From Peptococcaceae bacterium (GTDB lineage Bacteria > Bacillota > DSM-521 > Neomoorellales > Neomoorellaceae), in the NCBI GenBank assembly GCA_003509545.1, contig DOLC01000078.1, positions 1 through 25,359 on the forward strand: a stretch of DNA of 25,359 bases, written 5' to 3'. Of this stretch, positions 1-7,807 are shown piece after piece. How positions within the stretch are numbered: the stretch's first letter is position 1; every line of letters starts with the position of its first letter. A program made the position numbers and the translations under genes. The notes beneath the pieces were generated by a model. The model was given only the letters and a program-made list of their open reading frames with translations. It was not told the DNA's origin and searched no databases.

Positions 1-5
1 GCCCA

Positions 6-39
6 GGCTTTAAGCTTGGCGAAGGGCTTAAAGCTTGGC
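6..39. repeat. Short tandem direct repeat (two 15-nt copies)
   Basis: Two copies of a 15-nt sequence lie at 6-20 and 25-39 and differ at one base. Each contains the palindrome AAGCTT. They lie beyond the 3' end of the cytochrome b gene in a stretch (1-195) where I see no convincing gene. The function is unknown and the repeat may be chance or part of a larger repeat cut by the window edge. Confidence 0.4.
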
Positions 40-74
40 CCGAGGCTTTTGAGAGGCCAGAGGCCGGCAACTGA

Positions 75-96
75 GGCAGGAAGCTTAAATCCTGCC
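75..96. repeat. Hairpin downstream of the cytochrome b gene
   Basis: GGCAGGA (75-81) and TCCTGCC (90-96) form a perfect 7-bp stem with an 8-nt loop. It lies about 100 bp past the stop codon of the minus-strand cytochrome b gene. There is no T-run on either side, so it is not a classical intrinsic terminator. It may still end or stabilise that transcript. Confidence 0.35.
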
Positions 97-195
97 GGGA
101 AACTGCCGGAGCCTTGAGCCAAGCAAAAGTCCTGCCCGCGAGGGAGGCCTTTGCGAGCGAAAGCCAAGCAGGCCGGAATCAAAACTGGGGATACG

Positions 196-858
196 TCAGC
201 CTTCCCCTCCCTTGATACGGCGATACCACAGGGGGTGACGGCGCCGGGCGTACTCTTCGCTAACATAACCCGTCAGCATACTCAAAATGAGGGGCCGATT
301 GGGTTTTAGTAGAAAGGCGGCGAGGTGGGCCCCTATCCCCAAGATTAGCAGCACGGTGGCCACATTATGGAGGTTGGTGGCCCAGGTCACCACACCGTGG
401 GGCAGGGCAACCGAAGGCAGATTCTTAAGGACCTTTATAAAACCGGTGACGATGATTATAAAGAAGCTCAGGGCCATATAGGCATAGGCCAGCCGCTGCT
501 CCGCCAGGTATTTATCAGCCGGCGGCTCTTCGCCCTTCCCGAACATGGCCTTGATGATCAGCCAGGACTCCTTGAAATCCCCCCGCCGGGGGATGAGATC
601 GAATTCCCTTCTGGCCGCATGATAGGCCACATGAAGGACGACGGCAAATATCAACCAGACGGCAGCTACATAGTGGATTATCAGGGTAACCCCGAAGTCT
701 GAAGACCAGGACAGCCCCGGCAGGCGATCCACCATATAGCGCTTGTAGAGGGGCAGTTGGCCCAGGCCGCTAAAAATGAGCAGAAAAGTGGAGAGGGCCA
801 CGGAGCAGTGGATGAAGCGTACCAGACCGCTGTGGCGCCTGACCCTCCCGTTAGCCAT
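196..858 (-). CDS. Cytochrome b subunit, formate dehydrogenase gamma / b556 type
   Basis: This 220-residue integral membrane protein has about four hydrophobic segments, near residues 15-33, 57-80, 125-145 and 163-185. Its histidines H17, H62, H164 and H178 match the spacing of the four haem-b ligands of the FdnI family, in which the cytochrome passes electrons between a periplasmic iron-sulfur subunit and quinone. I chose the ATG at 858 because the reading frame upstream lies inside the iron-sulfur gene and a purine-rich GGGAGGGAAG sequence precedes it. It overlaps that gene by 8 bp, which suggests translational coupling and an obligate complex. Seen: histidines and hydrophobicity. Known: family role. 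Inferred: quinone-linked electron transfer. No catalytic molybdo- or hydrogenase subunit is adjacent, so the enzyme it serves is unknown. Confidence 0.85.
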   Translation of the reverse strand: MANGRVRRHSGLVRFIHCSVALSTFLLIFSGLGQLPLYKRYMVDRLPGLSWSSDFGVTLIIHYVAAVWLIFAVVLHVAYHAARREFDLIPRRGDFKESWLIIKAMFGKGEEPPADKYLAEQRLAYAYMALSFFIIIVTGFIKVLKNLPSVALPHGVVTWATNLHNVATVLLILGIGAHLAAFLLKPNRPLILSMLTGYVSEEYARRRHPLWYRRIKGGEG

Positions 859-1828
859 CCTTCTTCCCTCCCTGCCATCCCATGTAGGCGGCCACGCCCG
901 CAGCCACCACACCCGCTACCGGTGCCAGGAAGATGGCTTGGGCCAGGCCGTTGGCGGTATCCAAGAAATTGCCCACCCCTACAGGCATGGGCGGCTGCTG
1001 CTTGGCGGCCATGAGGGCTTTGTTTATGGTTTCAAAAGGTACGGCGGACACATAGAAGGTAGAAGTGCCGCCGTTCTCCTTCTCCCCGTAGATGTAGCCC
1101 CCCAGGGCCCCCGCCCTGCGGTGGGCTTCCTGCCTCATTTCTTCTTTCGGCCCGAAGGCGAGGGCCCCGCGCGGGCAGGCCTCCACGCAGGCGGGCAGGC
1201 CTCCGCGGTTAATACGGCCGTAGCATAAATCGCACTTGTACATCACGCCGCCCCCGGCAAATTTAGGGGCGACCTTAAGGTAAGGGCCGACCCCGGCCTG
1301 GCGCTGGGGTATATGCCAGGGGCACACCTCCCGACATTTGGCCCCCCCGAAGCAGACGTTCGGGTCTATGACCACGGATCCCTCGGGCTTTTTCTCCTGG
1401 GCACTGAAGGGACATAGGTGGGCGCAAGGCGGATTGTCGCAGTGCATGCAGCGGCGGGGAATATACACCGTGACCCTTTGTCCCCCGTGCTCCACCTCTA
1501 CTTCCTGGACGAAGGTCCAGTTGTAGGGAGTAAGCCTATCGGTTACATGCTGTTTTTCCGACCAATCCTCGTAATTCTTTTGCGGCCAGTAAGGTTTGAG
1601 ATCCTCCTTGCGCGGCTGCGGGAACCTATGCCGGTTGGCCTCCCGGCAGGCATCCACGCACAGGGGCAAGCTGCGGTCTTTACATCCGTCACACCTGGTT
1701 AAGTCGATGAGGGTGCCGAACTGGGTGACGGCCCCTTCGGCCACCCCCACCCTTTGCAGGCCGGTAAGGGCCAGGGAGGCCCCCACCCCGGCCGCCAGGG
1801 AACGCCTGAGAAACTCCCTCCGGTTCAT
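851..1828 (-). CDS. Tat-exported four-cluster ferredoxin subunit (FdnH/HybA-like)
   Basis: This 325-residue protein starts with a twin-arginine signal (RREFLRRS, residues 3-10) and a hydrophobic stretch to about residue 30, so it is probably folded in the cytoplasm and exported. Four cysteine clusters follow: C46/C49/C57/C61, C127/C130/C135/C139, a third at C159/C165/C169, and C199/C202/C214/C218. In the third cluster the usual second cysteine is Gly162, as in CFGGAKC. A hydrophobic helix near residues 296-316 likely anchors the C terminus. The layout matches the electron-transfer beta subunits of formate dehydrogenases, hydrogenases and related molybdoenzymes. I prefer the ATG at 1828 to a TTG at 1852 because it puts the Tat motif at the N terminus and has a GGGAGGGGG site 13 nt upstream. 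The partner is the overlapping cytochrome b gene. The catalytic subunit is missing here. Confidence 0.85.
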   Translation of the reverse strand: MNRREFLRRSLAAGVGASLALTGLQRVGVAEGAVTQFGTLIDLTRCDGCKDRSLPLCVDACREANRHRFPQPRKEDLKPYWPQKNYEDWSEKQHVTDRLTPYNWTFVQEVEVEHGGQRVTVYIPRRCMHCDNPPCAHLCPFSAQEKKPEGSVVIDPNVCFGGAKCREVCPWHIPQRQAGVGPYLKVAPKFAGGGVMYKCDLCYGRINRGGLPACVEACPRGALAFGPKEEMRQEAHRRAGALGGYIYGEKENGGTSTFYVSAVPFETINKALMAAKQQPPMPVGVGNFLDTANGLAQAIFLAPVAGVVAAGVAAYMGWQGGKKDG

Positions 1829-1897
1829 GGGCCGAGTACAACCCCCTCCCAAGAATTCTTCGGCCTTTATGGCTCTGTCTCTCCGCAGGTGTATACT

Positions 1898-1926
1898 ATC
1901 ATACTATACTTCTATTTCGCAGTCAA
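1898..1926 (-). promoter_or_regulatory. Sigma-A-type promoter of the Fe-S/cytochrome b genes
   Basis: On the minus strand TTGACT (1926-1921) is followed after exactly 17 nt by TATGAT (1903-1898). This is close to the TTGACA-17-TATAAT consensus in an otherwise GC-rich region. Transcription would begin near 1891 and leave a leader of roughly 60 nt before the ATG at 1828. It is the clearest promoter in the window. Confidence 0.7.
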
Positions 1927-2122
1927 TATGTTTTAGCTTAAGCCGGAGGAACAAGCCGACCGGTGCGGGGGGCTGATATCCCAACTTGCGCCCCTTCTCC
2001 TTCGTGGCACCGTTGAGGACGTCGCGGCCGGTTCCGGAGGAGGTATTTCAACCAAGCCGGGAAGGCCGGTCGAAGGGGCCAAAGGCACTCGGGGAATTGG
2101 AGAGGGAGGAGGAAAATTTCGG

Positions 2123-2151
2123 TTGTCCGCCGGGGTATATTCTTATAAAAT
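2123..2151 (+). promoter_or_regulatory. Possible promoter of the MNT/HEPN genes
   Basis: TTGTCC (2123-2128) and TAAAAT (2146-2151) are spaced by 17 nt in a local AT-rich island about 125 bp upstream of the GTG start at 2278. The match is moderate. The rest of the gene-free stretch 1941-2277 shows no convincing gene: open frames there lack family character and good ribosome binding sites. Confidence 0.35.
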
Positions 2152-2277
2152 TGAGGCGGGAAGCAGAGGATAAGGGAGGACGCCTATATAAATCTCCCCA
2201 AGGGAAGCAAGGGCTCCGGCCTATACCATAGGTGCGGAGCACCGGCCGGGCATAAAAGGGAAAGGCGGGAAGGCGAC

Positions 2278-2733
2278 GTGAACGTCGTGCCGGATAAAAC
2301 TACTTCGTTGGAAAACCACCTGCGGGAGCTTCTGGCCCCCAGGCCGGAGATCGTATTCGCCCTTATTTTCGGTTCTTATGCCCGCGGAACGGCTAATAAA
2401 TTAAGCGATATAGATATCGCCGTCTATGTAGACCAAACCCGCATGCCGCCCGCGAGTCCGTACGGATACGCCAGCGACCTGGTGGTGGCATTACAGCAGC
2501 ACCTTAAGCGGCGAGTGGATTTGGTAGTTCTCAACGAAGCGCCCCTGGTCCTTCGCTTTCACATTCTGCAAGACGGTAAACTGCTCTTCTGCCGCGAACC
2601 CCAAGCTCGTGTGCGCTTTCACGAAAAAACCTTGCGTGAATTTCTTGATTTTCAGCCCGTACTTAAGCTCCAGGCCCAGTACTTGCGTCGGCGCCTGGCG
2701 AACGGGTCCTTCGGAGGTGCCCAAAATGGTTGA
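2278..2733 (+). CDS. MNT-domain nucleotidyltransferase (MntA-type antitoxin)
   Basis: This 151-residue protein carries the polymerase-beta nucleotidyltransferase signature: GSYARGT at residues 32-38 followed by D44 and D46, and a third acidic candidate D81 in RRVDLVVL. In the HepT/MntA toxin-antitoxin family, MntA neutralises the HEPN ribonuclease by adding AMP residues. The gene starts with GTG at 2278 after a weak GGGAAGG site, with an alternative GTG three codons on. Its last 8 bp overlap the next frame, which begins like a HEPN (DUF86) protein, the usual order for this pair. The enzyme motif is intact here, while the toxin partner looks broken. Seen: motifs and overlap. Known: family function. 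Inferred: antitoxin role, now perhaps redundant. Confidence 0.8.
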   Translation: MNVVPDKTTSLENHLRELLAPRPEIVFALIFGSYARGTANKLSDIDIAVYVDQTRMPPASPYGYASDLVVALQQHLKRRVDLVVLNEAPLVLRFHILQDGKLLFCREPQARVRFHEKTLREFLDFQPVLKLQAQYLRRRLANGSFGGAQNG

Positions 2734-2953
2734 TCCGCATGTGGTGGAGCAAAAGCTCCACGCTTTGGACCGGTACGTGAAGCATTTGGAAAAGTACAGA
2801 GGTGCGTCTGCGGAAGAACTCGAGGGTAACTTGGACCTCCAACACCTCGTGCCCCTTCCTCCTTGCAGTAGTATTGTATCTTCACCCGTGGTGACGGTCA
2901 ACGGGCCTTTGCGCGGGGGTCCCTACGCCCTTATCCGGGCCGGGGCGCAGTAA
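2726..2953 (+). pseudogene. Truncated HEPN (HepT/DUF86-like) toxin remnant
   Basis: The frame opens with ATG at 2726 behind a strong GGAGGTG site (2713-2719). Residues 1-40 (MVDPHVVEQKL, then LEKYRGASAEEL and NLDLQH) look like the start of DUF86/HepT proteins. After residue 40 the expected helical body does not appear. The frame runs through proline- and serine-rich sequence and stops after 75 residues, whereas family members are about 135-145 residues. The C-terminal RxxxxY/H ribonuclease motif is absent. I could not find the missing part in the other plus-strand frames before 2995, so a deletion or replacement is more likely than a simple frameshift. The protein is unlikely to be an active toxin. 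Confidence 0.65.
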
Positions 2954-2959
2954 GGAAAG

Positions 2960-2982
2960 AGCGGGGGACAAACCCCCACGCT
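2960..2982. terminator. Hairpin between convergent transcription units
   Basis: A G-rich arm (AGCGGGG) pairs with a C-rich arm (CCCC, bulge, CGCT) around a short loop. It lies between the plus-strand HEPN remnant (ends 2953) and the minus-strand flavoprotein (ends 2995). Read on the minus strand it is followed by a broken T-rich tract (CTCTTTCCTTA), so it fits a weak intrinsic terminator ending the large minus-strand cluster. It may also work for the plus strand. Confidence 0.55.
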
Positions 2983-2994
2983 TCCCTCTACGGT

Positions 2995-3666
2995 TTAGAT
3001 GGCGTGGTCCCTAACCGGCCCGGCGTCCCCAACGCCCAGCTCCTGTTTTTTCTCCTCCCAAAGTTCGCGGCCCATAGAAGTTATCCATACGGCCTCCCCG
3101 ATGGCCCTGCCCAAGCCCCTGACGGTGGCCATGCCTACTTCGTCCTCGGCGGCGCCTTGGGCTTTGCCGTCCCTCGTCCACACCGTACCGCCGCTATAGC
3201 AGCCGCCTATGCCGCCGCAGACCAGTATCTCGTGCATAAGGTAGAAGTTGATGATGGCCTGGAGGGCCGTCTCCTGGCCCCCGTGGCGGGTGCCCCCCAA
3301 AGCGATGGCGCCTCCCACTTTGTTACGCAGTTTACCTGGATGCACCAGGAAGATGGGGCGAAGCCGGTTGAAACAGGCGGCCAGTTGGGCGGTGATATTC
3401 ATGTCGTATACCGGCGAACCTATGATAAAGCCGTCGGCTTCCAGAACGAGCTCTTCCAGTTCTTTGATATCGTCCTGCACGTGGCACATGGTCTTCTCCC
3501 GTATGCACCGGTCGCAATGGGTGCAAAAGGCGATTTTCTTGCTCCTCACACTCCAGTAGCGGGTGGTAATACCGGGAAAACGGGCGGCCTCTTCCAGGGC
3601 CACCTGTACGGCATAATCGGTAGCTCCTTTGCGGGGACTGCCGCTGATCCCCAGAATAACGGGCAT
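2995..3666 (-). CDS. Isf-like iron-sulfur flavoprotein (flavodoxin fold)
   Basis: This 223-residue protein has the NADPH-dependent FMN reductase/flavodoxin fold. An FMN-phosphate loop GSPRKG lies at residues 9-14, and SPVYDMNITAQL, typical of this family, at 84-95. A compact cysteine motif at C48, C51, C54 and C61 (CX2CX2CX6C) resembles the one that binds a 4Fe-4S cluster in archaeal and clostridial iron-sulfur flavoproteins. Such proteins carry electrons between ferredoxin-like partners and FMN. I chose ATG 3666 because GGAAGGAGG lies just upstream and the family start (VILGISGSPR) follows. It is the last gene of the minus-strand cluster, 93 bp after the fused Mo hydroxylase, which has no FAD subunit. 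It may therefore be that enzyme's electron acceptor. The role is inferred; the fold and motif are seen. Confidence 0.8.
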   Translation of the reverse strand: MPVILGISGSPRKGATDYAVQVALEEAARFPGITTRYWSVRSKKIAFCTHCDRCIREKTMCHVQDDIKELEELVLEADGFIIGSPVYDMNITAQLAACFNRLRPIFLVHPGKLRNKVGGAIALGGTRHGGQETALQAIINFYLMHEILVCGGIGGCYSGGTVWTRDGKAQGAAEDEVGMATVRGLGRAIGEAVWITSMGRELWEEKKQELGVGDAGPVRDHAI

Positions 3667-3759
3667 AATCTCCTTCCTCCTTCCCCTGACCTTCTTCCCG
3701 ACGGCACCCGGCGAGCCGCCGTACTCCCAGGCGGAACCGGACACCGTGCCTTTGAAGCC

Positions 3760-6513
3760 CTAGGGTGTCCTCCGTAACTTAGCCAGTATCCTCTGGGGGG
3801 TAACGGGGAGCTCATCGAATTCCACTCCCAGGGCGTCGGCCACGGCGTTAACCACCGCCGGGGCCACAGGCACAGTCGCTGCCTCACCGATGCTTTTAGC
3901 TCCGAAGGGGCCGGGCGATTCTCCCTCCTCTACCAACAACACTTCTACCCGTGGCATATCCTTGGCCCGGAAAAGTTTGTAACCCTTGAGGGTAGCATTT
4001 ATTACTTTCCCGCTCCTCTTGTCCAGGATGAGCTCTTCGGTAAGCCCGTAGCCCAGGCCCATCTGGATACCGCCCTCTATCTGGCCTTCTACCAGCAAGG
4101 GATTGATGGCCCGGCCCACGTCGTGGACCGCCACGTAGTTCAAGACTTTGACTTCTCCTGTTTCCGTATCCACTTCTACTTCAGCAAAGTGCACCCCGTA
4201 AGAGTTAGGACCGGCTACCGAGGCGAAGCTTTCGTAGGCTCTGATTTCCCGGCTGCCCTCCTTACTCAGTTGAGCTGCCACTACTATATCTTGTAAGGAG
4301 ACTTTCTTATCCGGGGAATGGCGGCAGTAGGCGAACCCACCCCCCAGCTCCAAGTCCTCCTCCTTTACCCCCAGCATAGAGGCCGCCACTTCTATAAGCT
4401 GCCGGCGTATACTTTGGGCGGCTTTTAGCGCCGCATTGCCGCTCACCCAGACCCCTCGGCTGGCGTAGGTACCCAGATCCCAGGGTGTAAGCTCGGTATC
4501 GGCTTCCACGACCTCGATCTGGTCGGGCGATAAGCCCAATACCTGGGCCACTACCATGCACATCATGGTGGTGCTGCCCTGGCCCAGATCCTGAGTACCC
4601 GTGAACATGGTCAACGTGCCGTCTTCGTTCATTTTCAAGGCTACGGTGGTCATGTCCACATGTACCCCAAAGGTGCCGTTGCCGTGATTGCCTGCAGCCA
4701 CGCCAATGCCCCGGCGAAAACGCCCACCCTTGGGCTGCCGGCTTTTCGCCTCCCACCCGAACCTCTCCGCTCCTTTTTCCAGGCAATCCAGAACGCGGCA
4801 ATTGCCTAGGGAGGTGCCGAAGCGAGGATTTATATCCCCCGGTCTTACCAAGTTCCTCCTGCGGAATTCCACGGGGTCCAGTCCCAGTTTTCTGGCCACT
4901 TTATCCAGGTGGATTTCTCTGGCGGCCATGAGCTGAGGCGAGCCGTAGCCGCGCATGGCGCCGGCCACCGGGCAATTGGTATAGACCGGATAAACGGTTA
5001 CCCGCAAATTAGGTATGCGGTAAAGGCGGAAGGCCTTATCCATCATGGCGCTGGGCACGTTAAGGGCGCTGCTGGCGTAGGCCCCGGTATTGAAATAGGC
5101 CGTTATGTCCTGGCCCACTATGGTGCCGTCTTTCTTTACTCCCGTCTTCAAGTAATATACGGCAGAGTGGCGCGTCCGGGTGGATACCATGATATCCCTG
5201 CGCTTCATTTCCACCAGTACCGGCTTCCCGCTCTTAAGGGATAAAAGGGCCGCTACCGGCTCCAAAATGGCCTCCAGCTTGCCCCCGAAGGCTCCGCCCA
5301 CCGGGGGTTTGATGACCCGTACCTTGTTCACCGACAGACCGAAGATTTCCGAAAGGATGATCCGCGTGGCGAAAATGTTCTGATTCGCGCTCCATACGGT
5401 GAGCTTGCCCGCCGCGGCGTCGAATTGGGCCAGGCTGGCGTGGGGCTCTAAAGCCACATGGGTAACTATAGGCAGCTTGATACGGTCGGTGAATACGTAA
5501 TCGGCTCCGTCCAAAGCCCTTTCCACATCGCCGGCCGCGGCCTCGAGCTTTTTAATTAAGTTCCCGCCCTCGTGAACCGGCGGCGCCTCCGGTTTCAAGG
5601 CTTCCTCCGGGTCAAACACTGCCGGCAGTTCCTCATACTCTACTTCAATGAGCCTCAGGGCTTTCTCCGCCGTCTCCGGGTCGTCGGCCGCTACTGCGGC
5701 CACCCGGTCTCCCAAATATCTTACCGTATCGTCAAAAATATACTCATCGTGAGGGATATCGTGCCCCTTAAAGCGCAGGGCGCTGTTATACGGTACGCGC
5801 GGGGAATCCTTGTAGGTCACCACGGCCCTTACCCCCGGCAGCGCCTCCGCCTTGCTCACATCAATACGCTTTATCCTGGCGTGGGCCACCGGGCTGAAAA
5901 GCACCCGGCCGTACAACATACCGGGAAGGCGCATGTCAGCCATATACACCGTGCGTCCCGTCACTTTATCTACAGCATCGCGCAAGGGCCGCCCCTTCCC
6001 TACCACCTGGCCACCGGTAGCGCACTCGCCGGAGGCCCCGTTAGTCCCCCCCTTGAGCCAGGCGGCGGCCAGTTCCACGGCCTCGATTATCTTGACGTAG
6101 CCCGTACACCGGCATAAGTTGTCTTGTAAGGCCTCGCATATCTCTTCCCGGGAAGGATTGGGATTTTTGTCCAGCAGAGCTTTGGCCGCGATTATCATGC
6201 CGGGGGTGCAGAAGCCGCACTGGACGGCACCGGTCTCTATAAAAGCGCGCTGCACGGGGTGCAGTTCCCCGCCCCGGCTTAGACCCTCAATGGTGACGAT
6301 CTCTTTACCCTGGGCCTTCCTGGCCAGCAAGGTGCAGGATTTTACGGCCTCCCCGTTCACCAGCACCTTGCACGCCCCGCAATCCCCCGTGGCGCACCCG
6401 CACTTGGTGCCCGTCAGCCCGAGAATCTGCCGGAGTACTTTGAGGAGCGTCCAGTTAGGGTTAACCTTAACGCTGTACAGCCGCCCGTTAATCTTAAGTT
6501 GAATCTTTTCCAT
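3760..6513 (-). CDS. Fused 2Fe-2S/molybdopterin xanthine dehydrogenase-family hydroxylase
   Basis: This 917-residue protein fuses two parts. Residues 1-155 are a two-cluster ferredoxin (C40/C45/C48/C60, then C99/C102 with CRC at 134-136). After a short linker, residues 180-917 are the Mo-cofactor subunit. Conserved Mo-site features include Q378, GGAFGGK (406-412), AMRGYGSPQ, GQDLGQGS and the catalytic glutamate in GAKSIGEAA. The position equivalent to bovine XDH Glu802 is Leu413. There is no FAD domain. Fused proteins of this layout include the selenium-dependent xanthine dehydrogenases known from Enterococcus and clostridia, which makes purine hydroxylation the best guess. ATG 6513 is preferred over GTG 6516 because an AGGGGGG site sits 7 nt upstream. 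The next gene is an iron-sulfur flavoprotein and the previous one a BMP lipoprotein. The exact substrate is not shown by sequence. Confidence 0.88.
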   Translation of the reverse strand: MEKIQLKINGRLYSVKVNPNWTLLKVLRQILGLTGTKCGCATGDCGACKVLVNGEAVKSCTLLARKAQGKEIVTIEGLSRGGELHPVQRAFIETGAVQCGFCTPGMIIAAKALLDKNPNPSREEICEALQDNLCRCTGYVKIIEAVELAAAWLKGGTNGASGECATGGQVVGKGRPLRDAVDKVTGRTVYMADMRLPGMLYGRVLFSPVAHARIKRIDVSKAEALPGVRAVVTYKDSPRVPYNSALRFKGHDIPHDEYIFDDTVRYLGDRVAAVAADDPETAEKALRLIEVEYEELPAVFDPEEALKPEAPPVHEGGNLIKKLEAAAGDVERALDGADYVFTDRIKLPIVTHVALEPHASLAQFDAAAGKLTVWSANQNIFATRIILSEIFGLSVNKVRVIKPPVGGAFGGKLEAILEPVAALLSLKSGKPVLVEMKRRDIMVSTRTRHSAVYYLKTGVKKDGTIVGQDITAYFNTGAYASSALNVPSAMMDKAFRLYRIPNLRVTVYPVYTNCPVAGAMRGYGSPQLMAAREIHLDKVARKLGLDPVEFRRRNLVRPGDINPRFGTSLGNCRVLDCLEKGAERFGWEAKSRQPKGGRFRRGIGVAAGNHGNGTFGVHVDMTTVALKMNEDGTLTMFTGTQDLGQGSTTMMCMVVAQVLGLSPDQIEVVEADTELTPWDLGTYASRGVWVSGNAALKAAQSIRRQLIEVAASMLGVKEEDLELGGGFAYCRHSPDKKVSLQDIVVAAQLSKEGSREIRAYESFASVAGPNSYGVHFAEVEVDTETGEVKVLNYVAVHDVGRAINPLLVEGQIEGGIQMGLGYGLTEELILDKRSGKVINATLKGYKLFRAKDMPRVEVLLVEEGESPGPFGAKSIGEAATVPVAPAVVNAVADALGVEFDELPVTPQRILAKLRRTP

Positions 6514-6540
6514 CACTTTCCCCCCTGGGAAGATCCATGG

Positions 6541-6567
6541 GGGGAGACCCCCAGCAGGAGTCTCCCC
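6541..6567. other. GC-rich hairpin between BMP1 and the fused XDH gene
   Basis: GGGGAGAC (6541-6548) and GTCTCCCC (6560-6567) form a perfect 8-bp stem with an 11-nt loop. It begins 17 nt after the BMP1 stop codon. No T-run follows on the minus strand, so it is more likely a partial attenuator or a 3'-end stabiliser that sets the ratio of binding protein to enzyme than a full terminator. Confidence 0.5.
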
Positions 6568-6583
6568 GGAATACTTAAGGGGC

Positions 6584-7633
6584 TTACTTCTTGAGGCCTT
6601 CCTCTACAACCATTTTTTCAATATCTAACTCGCCCGCCTTTATTCTCTCCTCTATTTCATCTGTTTTGGTCTTGACCTCGGCCGGCAACTTAGCCAGAAC
6701 TTTTTCATTCCAAATTATACCGGTCGCGCCTTCGTTAAGGCTGGCCCTGTAGTGAATGGGTTCCCATTTTCCATCCAGAATTAAACCCATAACGTGTTTA
6801 AAGGCCATTTGATAACTCTGGAGGCTGCTGGCCAGCACGTGATTCGGCGCGGCCGAGCTCTGGTCCATGCTGTAGCCTATAGCCAAAACATCCTTCTCCT
6901 GACACGCCTGTATTACGCCCAGGCCGGCTTCATTACCGTTACCCAAAAGCACATCGGCTCCCTGCTGGATAAAGGCCAGAGCCTGTTCCTTAGCCTTAGC
7001 CACGTCTTCAAAGGTATCCAGCATGGTAGCCAGCACCTTTACGTTGGGATTGGCGAGCTTCGCTCCCACTATATAACCGTACATGGCGTCCCTGATTGGT
7101 GGAATATCCTTCCCCCCCAAATAGCCTACAACGCCGGTCTTAGTAGCCAGCCCGGCTACGTAACCTGCAAGAAAGCCTACCTCCGTGTTATCTACAATAA
7201 GAGAGCACAGGTTAGGGGGTTGGGCGATGGTATGACTGGTGACAATAAATTTAACCTCGGGAAAGTCTTTTGCCACCTTAAGCGCCGCGTCGCCGAACTG
7301 AAATCCGTGGGCAAAGATTACCTTGAAGCCCTGATTGGCATAGTTGCGAAACACTTCCTCCATTTCGGACTGGGCCACCCTCTCCATATAGGAAGTAGTA
7401 AGCCCATATTCCTTTTCTACCAGTTTCAAGCCTTCATAAGCAATGGTATTCCACCCTAAATCATTGATATTACCCGGGAGCAAGAGAGCCACTTTGGGCT
7501 TGTCTGCTGCGCTCCCCTCTTTCTTTTCCTGCTGCTGCCCTGAAGTGGGACCTCCTCCCTTACTACCGCCACCGCAGGCCGCGGTGCCCAGGAGCAGGAA
7601 TAAGACGGTAAATGCAATTATGAGGTTTTTCAT
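6584..7633 (-). CDS. BMP-family ABC transporter substrate-binding lipoprotein 1
   Basis: This 349-residue exported lipoprotein has a short charged start, a hydrophobic stretch and a lipobox ending TAAC, so Cys20 would be lipidated. A glycine/serine/lysine-rich linker follows, then a BMP/PnrA-type periplasmic-binding fold beginning VALLLPGNINDLGWN. The D and aromatic-N pattern resembles the ligand-binding strand of purine-nucleoside-binding PnrA proteins. ATG 7633 has GAGGAGG about 11 nt upstream. It is the tandem twin of the gene at 7808-8863: by eye about 70% identical over the mature domain with no obvious gaps. Its likely partner is the ABC transporter at 18876-24000, about 11 kb upstream in the same cluster. 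The ligand is inferred to be a purine or related ring. Confidence 0.87.
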   Translation of the reverse strand: MKNLIIAFTVLFLLLGTAACGGGSKGGGPTSGQQQEKKEGSAADKPKVALLLPGNINDLGWNTIAYEGLKLVEKEYGLTTSYMERVAQSEMEEVFRNYANQGFKVIFAHGFQFGDAALKVAKDFPEVKFIVTSHTIAQPPNLCSLIVDNTEVGFLAGYVAGLATKTGVVGYLGGKDIPPIRDAMYGYIVGAKLANPNVKVLATMLDTFEDVAKAKEQALAFIQQGADVLLGNGNEAGLGVIQACQEKDVLAIGYSMDQSSAAPNHVLASSLQSYQMAFKHVMGLILDGKWEPIHYRASLNEGATGIIWNEKVLAKLPAEVKTKTDEIEERIKAGELDIEKMVVEEGLKK

Positions 7634-7745
7634 GCGTTAAGCCGCCTCCTCAACAGTCAAATTATTAGTCTTTACTACTTACATGGACGAGCAGAACGCG
7701 CACTAACCTACCTAAACCAATCTTCTGAATACGGAATTCCTTCAT

Positions 7746-7797
7746 CCATTAGGGGAGGAGAGGGGGGAACCCCCTTCCGGGAGGACCACCCTTATGG
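7746..7797. other. Imperfect GC-rich hairpin after BMP2
   Basis: CCAT (7746-7749) can pair with ATGG (7794-7797), and an inner G-run/C-run stem forms around 7761-7775. The structure lies just past the BMP2 stop codon on the minus strand and has no T-run. The 174-bp gap (7634-7807) otherwise holds only the BMP1 leader, and I see no convincing promoter in it. Confidence 0.4.
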
Positions 7798-7807
7798 TTT
7801 CAACAGA

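Noticed and set aside
1..195. Possible mobile-element end or repeat array at the left edge
   Set aside because: Only two short direct repeats and a small hairpin are present, with no transposase, longer terminal inverted repeat or target duplication in view.
1986..2231. Plus-strand open frame of 81 codons in the 1941-2277 gap
   Set aside because: There is no good ribosome binding site and the composition is Arg/Glu/Gly-rich low complexity. The likely promoter at 2123-2151 lies within it.
3004..3777. 257-residue open frame on the plus strand across the flavoprotein gene
   Set aside because: It is the antisense shadow of the Isf-like gene. The product has no family character, while the opposite strand has clear FMN and cysteine motifs and a good ribosome binding site.
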